From: Gemmatimonadota bacterium
GTDB taxonomy: Bacteria; Gemmatimonadota; Gemmatimonadetes; Gemmatimonadales; JACORV01
Assembly: GCA_016209905.1 (NCBI GenBank)
Contig: JACQVG010000046.1
Location: 1-34,943 of the forward strand
DNA length: 34,943 nucleotides
Direction: 5' to 3'
Part shown: positions 1-9,461 of the stretch, one piece after another
Numbering within the stretch: position 1 is the stretch's first letter
How the letters are laid out: each line of letters opens with the position of its first letter
Notes under the pieces: generated by a model
Database searches by the model: none
Told to the model about the DNA's origin: nothing
The model's input: only the letters and a program-made list of their open reading frames with translations
Position numbers and translations under genes: made by a program

Positions 1-1572
1 CGTCCGGTCGTCCGCCACCTCGCCGCTGGCGAAGGCATCGAGGTCCCGGAAGACTTCCTCCACGATGCCGGCCGCGCTCGCGGCGTGGTGCCGCCCGACC
101 ACGCTGAGCAGCCTCCGCTCCCCGTAGCGGCGACCCTCTGCGTCCCGCGTCTCGATCAGACCGTCGGTGAACAGGCACAGCAGGTCCTGCCCCACACTCC
201 ACGGCACCGTGGCGCCGCCAATCTCCCGGTCCTCCGCGAGCCCCAGCGGGGGCGCGGTCGCGTGCAGGCGACGGGGCCGGCCGCCCCCGGCCGGCACGAT
301 GAACGCGTGCGGGTGGCCGGCGTTGGCGTAGCGGAAGACGCTGCGCCTCGCATCCACCACTCCGTAGACGATCGACATGAACATTTCGGCGCGGGCGAGC
401 TCGTCGCCCACGAGTTCCAGAAGCCGAGCCAGCGCGTCCTCCGGCGACTCGACGGATTGGGCGAGCAGCGCCGCCGCCGAAATGGCGTGGGCCATCAGCA
501 GCGCCGCGGCGAAGCCGTGGCCGGAGACGTCGCCGATCATCACGCCCACGGCGTCGCCGCCGAGTGGAATGACGTCGTAGAAATCCCCACCGAGCGACTC
601 GGCCGGCTGGCACCGCACGCCGATGTCGCCGGCCTTGACGAGGAGGGACGCCGGGGGCAGCAGAACCACTTGAAGGTTGTGGGCGAGCGCGAGCTCGGTA
701 CTGAGCCGCGCCTGCTTCCGCTCTCCCTCGACCAGCCGCGCGTTCTCGATCGCGGCACCGATCTGGCTGGCGATCGCCGTCACCAGCTTCTTGTGCCCGG
801 CCGTGAACGCGTCCTGCCCGAGCCGGTCGGTGAGGTTGATGACGCCGATGGGGCGTGGCGTGTCGCCCGGCGGGGCATAGAGGATGGGTACCGACAGGAA
901 GCTCTGCCCGCGGTAGCTCCGACCGGCCGCGGCGCCTGGCCGCGCGGCCGCATCGGCGGAGTCGAACGAGAGCACCGTGCGCTCCCGGAATGCGCGCGCC
1001 GCGATACTGAGAGCGTCGTTCACCGGCACCGGGGAAAGATCCGCCCCGTCGAGCCCCCGACCGGCGACCACCCTGAGCTCGCCGGCCGCCTCGTCGTACA
1101 CCATGATGGACGCGCGCCGCGCGCCGACGACGTCGGAGACCTCGCGCACGATCGTCTGCGCGGCCTCCTCGAGGCGCACCGTGCGGCCGAGGATCTCGTT
1201 GATCGTGTAGAGGAGGTCGATCTCCTCGTAGCGGGTCGCGATCTCGGCCGCCATCATCGCTATCTCGCGCTCGTAGGCCAGGGCGTCGGCGCAGACCGCC
1301 GCCGCGGCGCGCGCGCGCGCCGCCCGGGTGGCCTCGGACGTCTCGTCGGGTCCGAGCTGAAGCCAGGTCCCGGGAACGGCCGGAAGGGGCTCGAGCCACG
1401 CCGGCCCCCCGGGCGTCTCGAGCGCGTGGCCGTTCTCGCCGTGGAGCGTCGGCCACCACGCGCCGGGCTCGCCGGCCAGGGCACGAACGCGGTCCCCCTC
1501 CCGCCGCCACAGCTGGATCGCCCCGCCCGTCAGCTGCGTTAGCGCCGCGAGCAACGCCTCCAGCCGGCCTAG
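1..1572 (-). CDS. GAF domain + SpoIIE/PP2C-type serine phosphatase (RsbU-like); C-terminus truncated by window edge, start codon not resolved
   Basis: Own translation of the minus strand gives ...IGVINLTDRLGQDAFTAGHKKLVTAIASQIGAAIENARL... (GAF-like) followed by ...ESLGGDFYDVIPLGGDAVGVMIGDVSGHGFAAALLMA...LLCLFTDGLIETRD... (SpoIIE PP2C motifs). Not in the ORF track because it runs off the window. Confidence 0.85.
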
Positions 1573-2030
1573 GCGCGCCGGACGACCATGCAGATGGAGT
1601 TCCCTTTCGGACTGAAGCGGACCTCATCCACCAGCCCGCGGATGACGAACAGGCCGCGACCGTAGGGACGGGAACGGTTGGCCGGGAGCGTCGGGTCGGG
1701 GATCAGCCCGGGGTCGAAGCCGCCGCCCTCGTCGGTCACCTCCATCTCGACCGCGTGGCGCCCGAAGAGCACCCGCACGGCGACGGGCCTGGCGGCGTCT
1801 TCGCCGCTTCCGTAGAGGATGGCGTTCGCCAGCGCCTCCGCCAGGGCGACGCGGACGTTGAAGCGAATGGCGCGGCGGTCCACGAAGCTCGTCTCCAGGT
1901 GGCGGGCCACGAGCTCCACGGCCTCCTCCACCACGCCGATGTCGCCGGGTACGCGCAGCGTGAGCTCCGCCGCCAGTCCGCGGCGTGCGGATCCCAGGCG
2001 CGCGAGGTGGGCCGACAGCGCCGGGCGCAT
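1569..2030 (-). CDS. RsbW-like anti-sigma factor / HATPase_c_2 serine kinase
   Basis: 153 aa ORF with RFNVRVALAEALANAILYG (N-box) and EVTDEGGGFDP (G1-box) typical of GHKL anti-sigma kinases; next to PP2C and STAS genes. Confidence 0.85.
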   Translation of the reverse strand: MRPALSAHLARLGSARRGLAAELTLRVPGDIGVVEEAVELVARHLETSFVDRRAIRFNVRVALAEALANAILYGSGEDAARPVAVRVLFGRHAVEMEVTDEGGGFDPGLIPDPTLPANRSRPYGRGLFVIRGLVDEVRFSPKGNSICMVVRRA

Positions 2031-2039
2031 GGGCGCCGC

Positions 2040-2375
2040 TCAGAAAGCGGCCAGCGCCTCCGCCGGGGAGTCGGTGATGGCGAAGAGGGTGTCCAGCTTG
2101 GTGAGCTCGAAGAGGGTCTTGAGGTCCTCGTTGAGACCGGCCAGCCTCAGGTCGCCGCCCTCGTCGCGGATCTTCTTCGACAGCGAGACCAGCACGCCGA
2201 GCCCGGACGAGTCGATGTACCCGGTGGGCGTGAAATCGACCAGGAACTTCCGGTCGCCCGCTTCGAGGGCGTCGAGCACCTTCTGCTTGAACTCCTGTCG
2301 GTTGCTCACGATGAGCTGGCCGTCAACCTCGACGACCACAACGCCCCGCGGATCCTTCCGCACCTTGAACGCCAT
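2040..2375 (-). CDS. STAS-domain anti-sigma factor antagonist (RsbV/SpoIIAA-like)
   Basis: 111 aa with KFLVDFTPTGYIDSSGLGVLVSLSKKIRDEGGDLRLAGL, the canonical STAS D-S-S-G-L motif. Confidence 0.9.
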   Translation of the reverse strand: MAFKVRKDPRGVVVVEVDGQLIVSNRQEFKQKVLDALEAGDRKFLVDFTPTGYIDSSGLGVLVSLSKKIRDEGGDLRLAGLNEDLKTLFELTKLDTLFAITDSPAEALAAF

Positions 2376-2399
2376 GGCACCTCCGCGTCGCGCGCGGTG

Positions 2400-3377
2400 C
2401 TAGGGGGTGACCGTCTGGAGCACCGCAATCGCGGAGACCAGCACGATGTCGTCGGCCGAAGCGCCGCGCGACAGGTCGCAGCACGGCCGCCCGAGGCCCT
2501 GGACGATGGGTCCGAGCGCCGTCGCGCGCGCGATCCGCTGTACCAGTTTGTACGCGATGTTGCCGCTGTCAAGGTCGGGAAAGACCAGCACGTTGGCCCG
2601 GCCCGCCAGCGGGCTGCCCGGCGCCTTGCGCTCGGCCACGCCCGCGACCAGCGCCGCGTCCGCCTGCAGTTCGCCGTCGGCGGGGCAGTCCGGCGCCAGG
2701 GCGCGAAACCGGTCCAGCGCCTCCCGCACCTTCGCGACGCTCTCGCCGTCGGCGCTCCCCCGGGTCGAATGCGACAGGAAGGCGACTCGGGGCTCGTCCC
2801 CGACGATGCGCGGTCGGTCGCGCGCCGCCGCGAGCGCGATCTCAGCGAGCTCGACCGCGGTCGGGTACTGCACCACTCCGCAGTCGGCGAAGGTCAGCAC
2901 CCCGTGCTCCGCAGTCACCATGTAGAAGCTGCTGGATACGGTGGCGATCCCCGGCGCCGGCCCCACGGCCCACAGCGCGGCGCGCAGCACGTCGGCCGTC
3001 GCATGCGCCGCGCCGCCCACGGTGGCGTCCGCCTCCCCCAGCGCCACCAGTCCGGCCGCGAACCGGAGCGGATCGACCGCGAGCGGCAGCGCCGCCCGCC
3101 GATCGCGGCATCGGTCCGGCCTGCGGGCGGCCAGCAGCTCCGCCACGGCACCGAGCGAGGGGTCCCGCTCCGGAATCCTGACCGAGACGCCCGGCGCCTC
3201 GCGCATCGCCCACCCGGCCGTCGCGTCGCCGCCCACCAGCGTGACGTCGGCGACGCCGTCGGCCGCCAAGCGCCACGCCGCCTCCCGGACGCGCGGATCG
3301 TCGCCTTCGCTCAGCGCCACCCGCCGGCGGAGCGCCCCGGCGCGCCGCAGCAAGCCGTCGGTGAAGGCCGCCGTCAT
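2400..3377 (-). CDS. pta: phosphate acetyltransferase (PTA/PTB family)
   Basis: 325 aa; VALSEGDDPRVREAAWRLAADGVADVTLVGG start and DCGVVQYPTAVELAEIALAAA, SGNIAYKLVQRIARATALGPIVQGLGRPCCDLSRGASADDIV characteristic of Pta. Confidence 0.88.
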   Translation of the reverse strand: MTAAFTDGLLRRAGALRRRVALSEGDDPRVREAAWRLAADGVADVTLVGGDATAGWAMREAPGVSVRIPERDPSLGAVAELLAARRPDRCRDRRAALPLAVDPLRFAAGLVALGEADATVGGAAHATADVLRAALWAVGPAPGIATVSSSFYMVTAEHGVLTFADCGVVQYPTAVELAEIALAAARDRPRIVGDEPRVAFLSHSTRGSADGESVAKVREALDRFRALAPDCPADGELQADAALVAGVAERKAPGSPLAGRANVLVFPDLDSGNIAYKLVQRIARATALGPIVQGLGRPCCDLSRGASADDIVLVSAIAVLQTVTP

Positions 3378-3388
3378 CCGCCCTGGCC

Positions 3389-3874
3389 CTACCCGGGCCG
3401 GAACTTTCTCTCCAGCGCCTCCGCGACGACCGGATGCACCAACGCCGCCACGTCTCCACCGTAGCGCGCGACCTCACGCACCAGGGAGGAGGAGAGGTAG
3501 GTGAGATCGAAGGCCGGAACGAGAAACACGGTCTCGATCGCGGGCGCGAGCTTGCGGTTCATCAGCGCCATCTGGTACTCGTACTCGAAGTCGCTGACGT
3601 AGCGCAGGCCGCGCACGATCACCGACGCGCCGATTTCCCGCGCGAAGGTGACCAGCAGGCCGCCGAAGGCGCGCACCTCGACGCGCGGCTCGTCGCCCAC
3701 CGTTTCCCGAGCCAGCGCCACCCGCTCCTCGATGGCGAACAGCGGCTCCTTCGCGACCTGGGTCGCGACGGCCACCACGACGCGGTCGGCGAACACGAGG
3801 CCGCGCCGGATCAGGTCTTCGTGCCCGCGGGTGATCGGGTCGAACGAGCCGGGGTACACCGCGAGTCGGGTCAT
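3389..3874 (-). CDS. coaD: phosphopantetheine adenylyltransferase
   Basis: MTRLAVYPGSFDPITRGHEDLIRRGL...VRGLRYVSDFEYEYQMALMNRKLAP...YLSSSLVREVARYGGDV; start at 3874 within the longer ORF 3389..4438. Confidence 0.96.
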   Translation of the reverse strand: MTRLAVYPGSFDPITRGHEDLIRRGLVFADRVVVAVATQVAKEPLFAIEERVALARETVGDEPRVEVRAFGGLLVTFAREIGASVIVRGLRYVSDFEYEYQMALMNRKLAPAIETVFLVPAFDLTYLSSSLVREVARYGGDVAALVHPVVAEALERKFRPG

Positions 3875-4383
3875 GGGGCCTCGAGGAAGGTGAGGACCGT
3901 CGTGCCGTAGCGCCGGTGCTCGCCGGGGCCGATGTCCTCGTGGGCGTGATGCTCGACGCCCAGAATGCGCGCGAACGGCCGCCCGCGGAAGAGGGCCGCT
4001 ACGCTGGAGGCGTGGCGCGTGCTGTAGGGCGGATCGGCGAAGGCGATGTCGTACGCCAGCGCCTTGAGCCTGGCCGCGAACCGCAGCGCGTCGGCGCGGT
4101 GGAGCCGGCAGCCGTCCGCCGACAGCAACAGGATGTTGCGCCGGAGGGCGGCGAGACTTTCGGGGGACAGCTCCACGAAGTCGCAGCTGGCGGCCCCGCG
4201 CGACAGCGCTTCGAGGCCCATCGCACCCGATCCGGCGAAGAGGTCCACCACCCGGGCGCGCGCCAGCCGCTCGCCGAGGATGCTCATCCACGCCTCGCGG
4301 ACGCGATCGGTCGTCGGGCGCGCCCGCCGGTCGGCCGGCGGCTCGATCCTGCGGCTCCGCCACCTTCCGCCGACGATGCGCAT
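3871..4383 (-). CDS. rsmD: 16S rRNA (guanine(966)-N(2))-methyltransferase
   Basis: MRIVGGRWRSRRIEPP...RPTTDRVREAWMSIL...VVDLFAGSGAMGLEALSRGA...FADPPY; start at 4383, overlaps coaD start (ATGA). Confidence 0.95.
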   Translation of the reverse strand: MRIVGGRWRSRRIEPPADRRARPTTDRVREAWMSILGERLARARVVDLFAGSGAMGLEALSRGAASCDFVELSPESLAALRRNILLLSADGCRLHRADALRFAARLKALAYDIAFADPPYSTRHASSVAALFRGRPFARILGVEHHAHEDIGPGEHRRYGTTVLTFLEAP

Positions 4384-4385
4384 CG

Positions 4386-6110
4386 CTACTCGCCCGCCAG
4401 GGCGACGAGCCGGCCCTCGAGCAGGTCGCGGCCCCCATAGGTGTCGCGCTCGAGACGGACGGCGGCCCGCAGCGGCGAGCGCGCCGCGCGCACCACCCGC
4501 TCCACTTCCTCGCGCGCTCCCCACGCCACCGTGCGAAGGGTGTGCCGGCCGTCGGTGAGCTGGAGGCGGACGTGGCGATCCCCGAGCCCCCGCATGGGGC
4601 CGGCGACGGACAGCCCTTCCAGGCCGAAAACCGGGCCGGGATTGCCGATGCCTGTAGGCTCGAGCGCGCGCAACCGGCGCTCGAACTCGTCCGAGAGCTC
4701 GGGAAGGCCGAGCACCGCGTCGATCCGCTGCGTCGGACGGAGATCGCTCACGGCCACCTGCGCCGCGCACGCGTCGTTGAACGCGGCGCGAAACGCCTCC
4801 AGCCGGTCCCGTCGCACCGTGAGTCCGGCCGCCATGCGGTGGCCGCCCCACCGTTCGAGGTGCGGCGCGCACCGGGCCAGCGCCGCGTGCAGGTCACAGC
4901 GCGCGACCGAGCGGCCCGATCCCTTTCCCAGCTCGCCATCGAGCGCGACCAGCACCGTCGGCCGAGCGATGCGCTCCACGATGCGCGAGGCGACGATGCC
5001 GATGACGCCCGGGTGCCAGCCTTGGCGAGCGATCACCACGCCCACGTCACGCACCGGATCGTATCCCGCGTCCAGCTCGCCCAGCGCCTCGTCCAGCGTG
5101 CGCTGATCGAGCGCCTGCCGCTCGGCGTTGAGGCGCTCGAGCTGCGCGGCCAGCACGGCCGCCTCGCCGGGATCGTCCGTGAGGAGGAGGCGAAGACCCT
5201 CCATCGGCTCCCCCACGCGGCCGGCGGCGTTGAGGCGCGGCCCCAGGACGAATCCCAGGTGACCGGCGCGCAGCGTCTTTCCGCCGAGGCCGGCCGCGGC
5301 GATGAGCGCCGCGAGCCCGGGCCAGCGCGTGCGGCCCATCACCCTGAGGCCGAGGCTCACCAGGATCCGGTTTTCGCCCACGAGCGGCACGAGGTCGGCG
5401 ACGGTCGCCAGCGCGACGAGATCGAGGAAGTGCCAGGGGCCGCCCTCCGCGACGCCGAGGGCGCCGGCCAAGGCGACGGCGAGCTTCCAGGCGACGCCGG
5501 CGCCGCATAGATCGGCGAAAGGATAGCCGCTGTCCGGCCGCCGAGGGTTCACCAGCGCGAGGGCGTCCGGGCGCGCGGGCCCGGGCAAGTGGTGATCCAC
5601 GACGATCACGTCCATCCCCGAGCGCCTGGCCAGCGCGACCGCCTCGGCCGCGCCCGTGCCGCAGTCCAGCGTCACGATGACCCGCGCGCCCGCGGCCGCC
5701 GCCGCCCCCACGCCTGCCGCGGTCAAGTCGTAGCCGTCGCGCAGCCGATGCGGGATGAAGGGCACCGCCCTGCCGCCGGCGACGGCGAGCAACCGCGTCA
5801 AGAGCGCCACCGCGCACTGTCCGTCCACGTCGTAGTCACCGTGCAGGAAGATCACCTCGCCGCGGCGCACGGCGTCCACGAGGCGGTGCAGCGCGCGATC
5901 CATGTCGGGCAGCCGGAGGGGATCACAGAGATCGTGGCGCGACGGGCGAAGGAAGCGCCGCGCGGCTTCGACGGTGGCACAGTCCCGCTGGACGAGGAGA
6001 CGGGCGAACGGCAGGGGAACCCCGAGGTTGCCGGCGAGGAGGGCGGCGACCGCGTCGTCCGGCGCAGGCTCGAGCTGCCAGCGCCGGCTCAGTGTCTCAC
6101 CCCTCGGCAT
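4386..6110 (-). CDS. recJ: single-stranded-DNA-specific exonuclease RecJ
   Basis: 574 aa with HGDYDVDGQCAVALL, VDHHLPG, NPRRPDSGYPFADLCGAGVAWKLA, LGPRLNAAGRV (DHH/DHHA1 motifs). Confidence 0.96.
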   Translation of the reverse strand: MPRGETLSRRWQLEPAPDDAVAALLAGNLGVPLPFARLLVQRDCATVEAARRFLRPSRHDLCDPLRLPDMDRALHRLVDAVRRGEVIFLHGDYDVDGQCAVALLTRLLAVAGGRAVPFIPHRLRDGYDLTAAGVGAAAAAGARVIVTLDCGTGAAEAVALARRSGMDVIVVDHHLPGPARPDALALVNPRRPDSGYPFADLCGAGVAWKLAVALAGALGVAEGGPWHFLDLVALATVADLVPLVGENRILVSLGLRVMGRTRWPGLAALIAAAGLGGKTLRAGHLGFVLGPRLNAAGRVGEPMEGLRLLLTDDPGEAAVLAAQLERLNAERQALDQRTLDEALGELDAGYDPVRDVGVVIARQGWHPGVIGIVASRIVERIARPTVLVALDGELGKGSGRSVARCDLHAALARCAPHLERWGGHRMAAGLTVRRDRLEAFRAAFNDACAAQVAVSDLRPTQRIDAVLGLPELSDEFERRLRALEPTGIGNPGPVFGLEGLSVAGPMRGLGDRHVRLQLTDGRHTLRTVAWGAREEVERVVRAARSPLRAAVRLERDTYGGRDLLEGRLVALAGE

Positions 6111-6807
6111 AGAGCAGCACGCCGCACACCTCGCAGGCTTCGATGGAATGACCCTGCTGGATCAGGACGCGCCGCTGCATCGGCACCGTGGTGAAGCAGT
6201 GCCCACACGCGTCCTGGCGAAGGGCGAAGACCGCCGCGGGAGCCCGCCCGCGTCTGATGCGATCGTAGCGCGTCAAGAGCGCCGGCTTCACCGCCTGGGA
6301 CGACGCCGCGCGCTCGCCCTGGGCCGCAGCGAGTTCGGCCCCGAGCGCCGCCCGCCTGGCCGCCAGCGACTGGCGCGCCTCGGCCTGCGTGGCCACGACG
6401 GCGGCGTGCGCCTTGGCGACGTCCCTGGCGCGTTTCTCCGCCTCGACGATGGCGTCACCGCTGCGCAGGAACTCCGCCTCCTCCTTCACCAACACGCCGC
6501 GCGCGAGATCGAGCTCGGCCATCAGCGTGGAAGCCTCCTTGGCCACGCGCACGTAGTCGAGCTGCTGGCGCCGGCGCTCCTGGGCCTGCTTGTAGCCCGC
6601 GATGCGGCTCTCCAGCTCGGCCCGGCGAGCCTCGGCGCCCGCGACCGCGCGCTCGGCGTCCAGGAGCGCCTTGGCGTGCGCGTTCAGCTCGGCGTCCAAT
6701 GTCTCTTCCTCGGGGACCAGCGCCTCGATCGCCTTCGCGATCGCGCCCACCGCCCGGTCGCGCTCCTGAAGCGCGAGCAGGGGTTCGAGATCAGGATGCA
6801 CCGCCAC
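6097..6807 (-). CDS. coiled-coil C4-type zinc-ribbon protein (DUF164/CT398-like)
   Basis: 236 aa, long charged helical N-terminus and C-terminal CGHCFTTVPMQ...CEVCGVLLY. Confidence 0.85.
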   Translation of the reverse strand: MAVHPDLEPLLALQERDRAVGAIAKAIEALVPEEETLDAELNAHAKALLDAERAVAGAEARRAELESRIAGYKQAQERRRQQLDYVRVAKEASTLMAELDLARGVLVKEEAEFLRSGDAIVEAEKRARDVAKAHAAVVATQAEARQSLAARRAALGAELAAAQGERAASSQAVKPALLTRYDRIRRGRAPAAVFALRQDACGHCFTTVPMQRRVLIQQGHSIEACEVCGVLLYAEG

Positions 6808-6825
6808 CGCTTCGTTTCCTCCGCC

Positions 6826-8601
6826 CTAGAACTGGGGTTCCCGCTCCGCCTGAAGCGCCTTGCGCCGATACCGCACGCCACCGCCGGCCAACAGGGCGCG
6901 CTTCTCGTCGAACAGGGCTTCCTTCTCGGCCGGCGACGCCAGGCCGATCAACCCGTCAATCTCCGCCAGCCGCTCACGCCGAGGCCGCTCGGCGAGCCAG
7001 GCCACGGCCTCGGCGAAGGCCGCCTCGGCGTTGAACGGCCCTTCGGGAGGCGCGCCAAGCCGCTCCCACGCGGCGGCCTCGTCGGACGCGGCCGGCTCTC
7101 TTTGCCCGGCGAGCAGCCGCGCGGCGATCTCGCGGTAGACGGGGTGCCTGAACTGCTCGATCGCTGCCTCGGCCGTCACCCGCCGCACCCACGAGGCGTC
7201 GGTCAGCATAAGCTGGACCAGGACGCGCTCCGCCGGGACGTCGGGCGCTACGGCGTCGGGACGGTCTGTCACCTGGCCGCCCGCCGCGCGGGCCGTCGCC
7301 CCGCCGGGGGCGCGCCCGGCGCCGACCTTCTCCAACCGCCCCACCTCCCGCTCCAGCACCTCCTTCGCGACGCCGCTCTTTTCGGCGGCGAGCGCGACGT
7401 AGAGCCCGCGAGTGATCGGATCGGCCGCGGCTCGGATGGTCGGGAGCAGCCGGTCGAGGGCGTGACGCCGACCTTCGAGCGAGCGGAAGAGACCTCGGCG
7501 ATCGAGCAGCTGGATCTTGCGCTCGAAGAGATCCACCGCTTCGGCCAGGAGCTCCCGGAAGGCGTCCGCGCCACCCCGGGCGACCAGCGTGTCGGGGTCC
7601 TGCCCCGCCGGTAGCGTCACGACGTTCACCGTGATCGCCTGCCGCAGCAGCTCATCGCCGGCGCGGAACGTCGAGCGCAGCCCCGCGGGGTCCGCATCGT
7701 ACGCCAGCGCGACCTGTCTGGTGTAGCGGCGCAGGACCCGCGCCTGCGCACCGGTCAGCGCGGTCCCGAGCGGCGCCACGGCGCAGCCGATTCCCGCGGC
7801 CTGGAGCCGGATCACGTCCACGTACCCTTCCACGAGCACCGCCAGCCCTTCGGTCCGGATGAGGCCGCGGGCGCGGTCGAGTCCGTAGAGGAGCGTGCCC
7901 TTCTGAAAGGTCGGCGTCTCCGGGGAGTTGAGGTATTTGGGCTCCCCGTCTCCCAATAGCCGCCCGCCGAAGCCGACGATGCGGCCCCGCGCGTCGGCGA
8001 TCGGGAAGATCAGCCGTCCGCGGAAGCGCGAGGCGAGGGCGCCGTCGTCCCGCCCGGCCGCCAGTCCGGCGGCCACCATCTCGGCGTCGGCGATCCCGAG
8101 CGCCCGCAACGCGTCCAGCATCGCCTCGCCGCGCGCCGGTGCGAAGCCGAGCTGGTAGAGGTCGCGCACGGCCTCGTCCAGGCCGCGCCGGTCCAGGTAC
8201 TCGCGCGCGGGCGCTGCGTCCTCCGCCTCGCGGAGCCGCCGCGCAAACCACTCCGCCGCGACGCCCAGCGCCGAATAGAGCGGCTCGTTGGGGTCGGGCC
8301 CGGCGGCGCGGGCGTCCGGCACGGCGATGCCGACTTTCGCGGCGATCTCCCGCACCGCCGTCGGATAGTCGAGACCGAACCGCTTCATCCAGAAGGTGAA
8401 GACGTCCCCCGATTCGTGACAGACGAAACAGTGGTAGAGCTGCTTCTTGGGCACGACGGAGAAGTTGCGATGCGTGCCGCCGTGGAACGGACAGGGGCCG
8501 CGGAAGTCGGAGCCGGTGCGCTTGAGCTCGACGTGCTCGCCGATGACCGCGACGATATCGGCGGCATCACGGATCTGCTCGATGAGCTCGGGGGAGATCA
8601 C
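6826..8601 (-). CDS. dnaG: DNA primase
   Basis: 591 aa; CPFHGGTHRNFSVVPKKQLYHCFVCHESGDVFTF zinc finger, LIFPIADARGRIVGFGGRLLGDGEPKYLNSPETPTFQKGTLLYGLDRAR, Toprim VLVEGYVDVI. Starts GTG at 8601. Confidence 0.97.
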   Translation of the reverse strand: MISPELIEQIRDAADIVAVIGEHVELKRTGSDFRGPCPFHGGTHRNFSVVPKKQLYHCFVCHESGDVFTFWMKRFGLDYPTAVREIAAKVGIAVPDARAAGPDPNEPLYSALGVAAEWFARRLREAEDAAPAREYLDRRGLDEAVRDLYQLGFAPARGEAMLDALRALGIADAEMVAAGLAAGRDDGALASRFRGRLIFPIADARGRIVGFGGRLLGDGEPKYLNSPETPTFQKGTLLYGLDRARGLIRTEGLAVLVEGYVDVIRLQAAGIGCAVAPLGTALTGAQARVLRRYTRQVALAYDADPAGLRSTFRAGDELLRQAITVNVVTLPAGQDPDTLVARGGADAFRELLAEAVDLFERKIQLLDRRGLFRSLEGRRHALDRLLPTIRAAADPITRGLYVALAAEKSGVAKEVLEREVGRLEKVGAGRAPGGATARAAGGQVTDRPDAVAPDVPAERVLVQLMLTDASWVRRVTAEAAIEQFRHPVYREIAARLLAGQREPAASDEAAAWERLGAPPEGPFNAEAAFAEAVAWLAERPRRERLAEIDGLIGLASPAEKEALFDEKRALLAGGGVRYRRKALQAEREPQF

Positions 8602-8774
8602 CGGTGGAGGAAGGTGCTGGAAACCTCGGCGTCGCTCACGGCGTGGCCGAGCTCGATGGCACGATTCCGAATGTCCGGGGGGAGCGTAAAGTGGAGGAGC
8701 GTCCGAGCCTTGTCGCGGTCTTGGCGCGCCGCCCTCGGCGCGGCGCGGAACTCTGCGATCAACGGGCTACTCAC
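8598..8774 (-). pseudogene. truncated GatB/YqeY-domain protein remnant (58 aa)
   Basis: [58 protein letters not shown] resembles the N-terminus of YqeY proteins (about 150 aa expected), starts 8 bp inside the rpsU end and terminates in the GTGA overlap with the dnaG start. Confidence 0.65.
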
Positions 8775-8955
8775 TCCGAGTGCGGCGGCTCTTCCTGCGC
8801 GCGGCATTCATCTTGCGCTTGCGTCGTTCGCTCGGCTTCTCGTAGTGTCGGTGTTTCCTCAGATCGGAGAGGATGCCCGCCTTCTCGCACTTCTTCTTGA
8901 AGCGTTTGAGCGCCCGCTCGAAGTTCTCATCCTCGTGGATGATGACTTCCGGCAT
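8767..8955 (-). CDS. rpsU: 30S ribosomal protein bS21
   Basis: [62 protein letters not shown]. Confidence 0.97.
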   Translation of the reverse strand: MPEVIIHEDENFERALKRFKKKCEKAGILSDLRKHRHYEKPSERRKRKMNAARRKSRRTRSE

Positions 8956-9001
8956 TCAGTTCCAACCTCTCTCTCTGGACACGTTGGTCAATAGGGTGCG
9001 A

Positions 9002-9030
9002 AAAATATCCGACCCGGCACGTTTGAACAA
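9002..9030 (-). promoter_or_regulatory. putative sigma70-type promoter of rpsU-dnaG operon
   Basis: Minus strand: TTGTTC-17 nt-TATTTT located about 46 nt upstream of the rpsU ATG in a locally AT-richer intergenic gap. Confidence 0.5.
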
Positions 9031-9073
9031 GTGACGCGGCGTCCGAATGCCGACGGAACTCTGACTCGGGACA

Positions 9074-9424
9074 CTAACCCGGCGGCCACGTCATCCGCCG
9101 ACCGCCGAGCACGTGCAGATGCAGGTGAGGGACCGTCTGGCCGGCCTCGGCGTTGGTGTTGATCACCACGCGGTACCCTCGGCGATCCACCTGCTCGCGC
9201 GCGGCCACTTCCCGCGCCGTGACCAGCAGGCTGCCGAGCAGCCCCGGGTCGGCTGCCTCGCCCAGCGAATCCACGTGTTCGGTGGGGAACACCAGGACGT
9301 GGACCGGCGCCTGGGGATTGACGTCCCGGATCGCCACCGCGGTGGGAGTGCGATAGACGACCTCCGCGCGCATCTCTCCCCGGACGATGCGGCAGAAGAT
9401 GCAGGAGCTGGTGCCGGTGGTCAT
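9074..9424 (-). CDS. HIT family protein (histidine triad)
   Basis: MTTGTSSCIFCRIVRGEM...VVYRTPTAVAIRDVNPQAPVHVLVFP...AGQTVPHLHLHVLGGRRMTWPPG; start within ORF 9074..9691. Confidence 0.95.
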   Translation of the reverse strand: MTTGTSSCIFCRIVRGEMRAEVVYRTPTAVAIRDVNPQAPVHVLVFPTEHVDSLGEAADPGLLGSLLVTAREVAAREQVDRRGYRVVINTNAEAGQTVPHLHLHVLGGRRMTWPPG

Positions 9425-9461
9425 GGAGCCCGTCGCGTGGTGGAGGACAGGATGGCGACAG

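Noticed and set aside
85-1542. Long plus-strand ORFs opposite minus-strand genes (85..1542, 1755..3464, 5902..7614, 13576..15255, 15993..17855 and similar)
   Set aside because: Arg/Pro/Ala/Gly/His-rich translations antisense to clearly recognisable genes; typical high-GC shadow ORFs, no recognisable motifs.
3389-4438. 349 aa ORF as a fusion protein with CoaD
   Set aside because: Only the part from 3874 downstream is CoaD; the upstream part is an alternative frame of rsmD.
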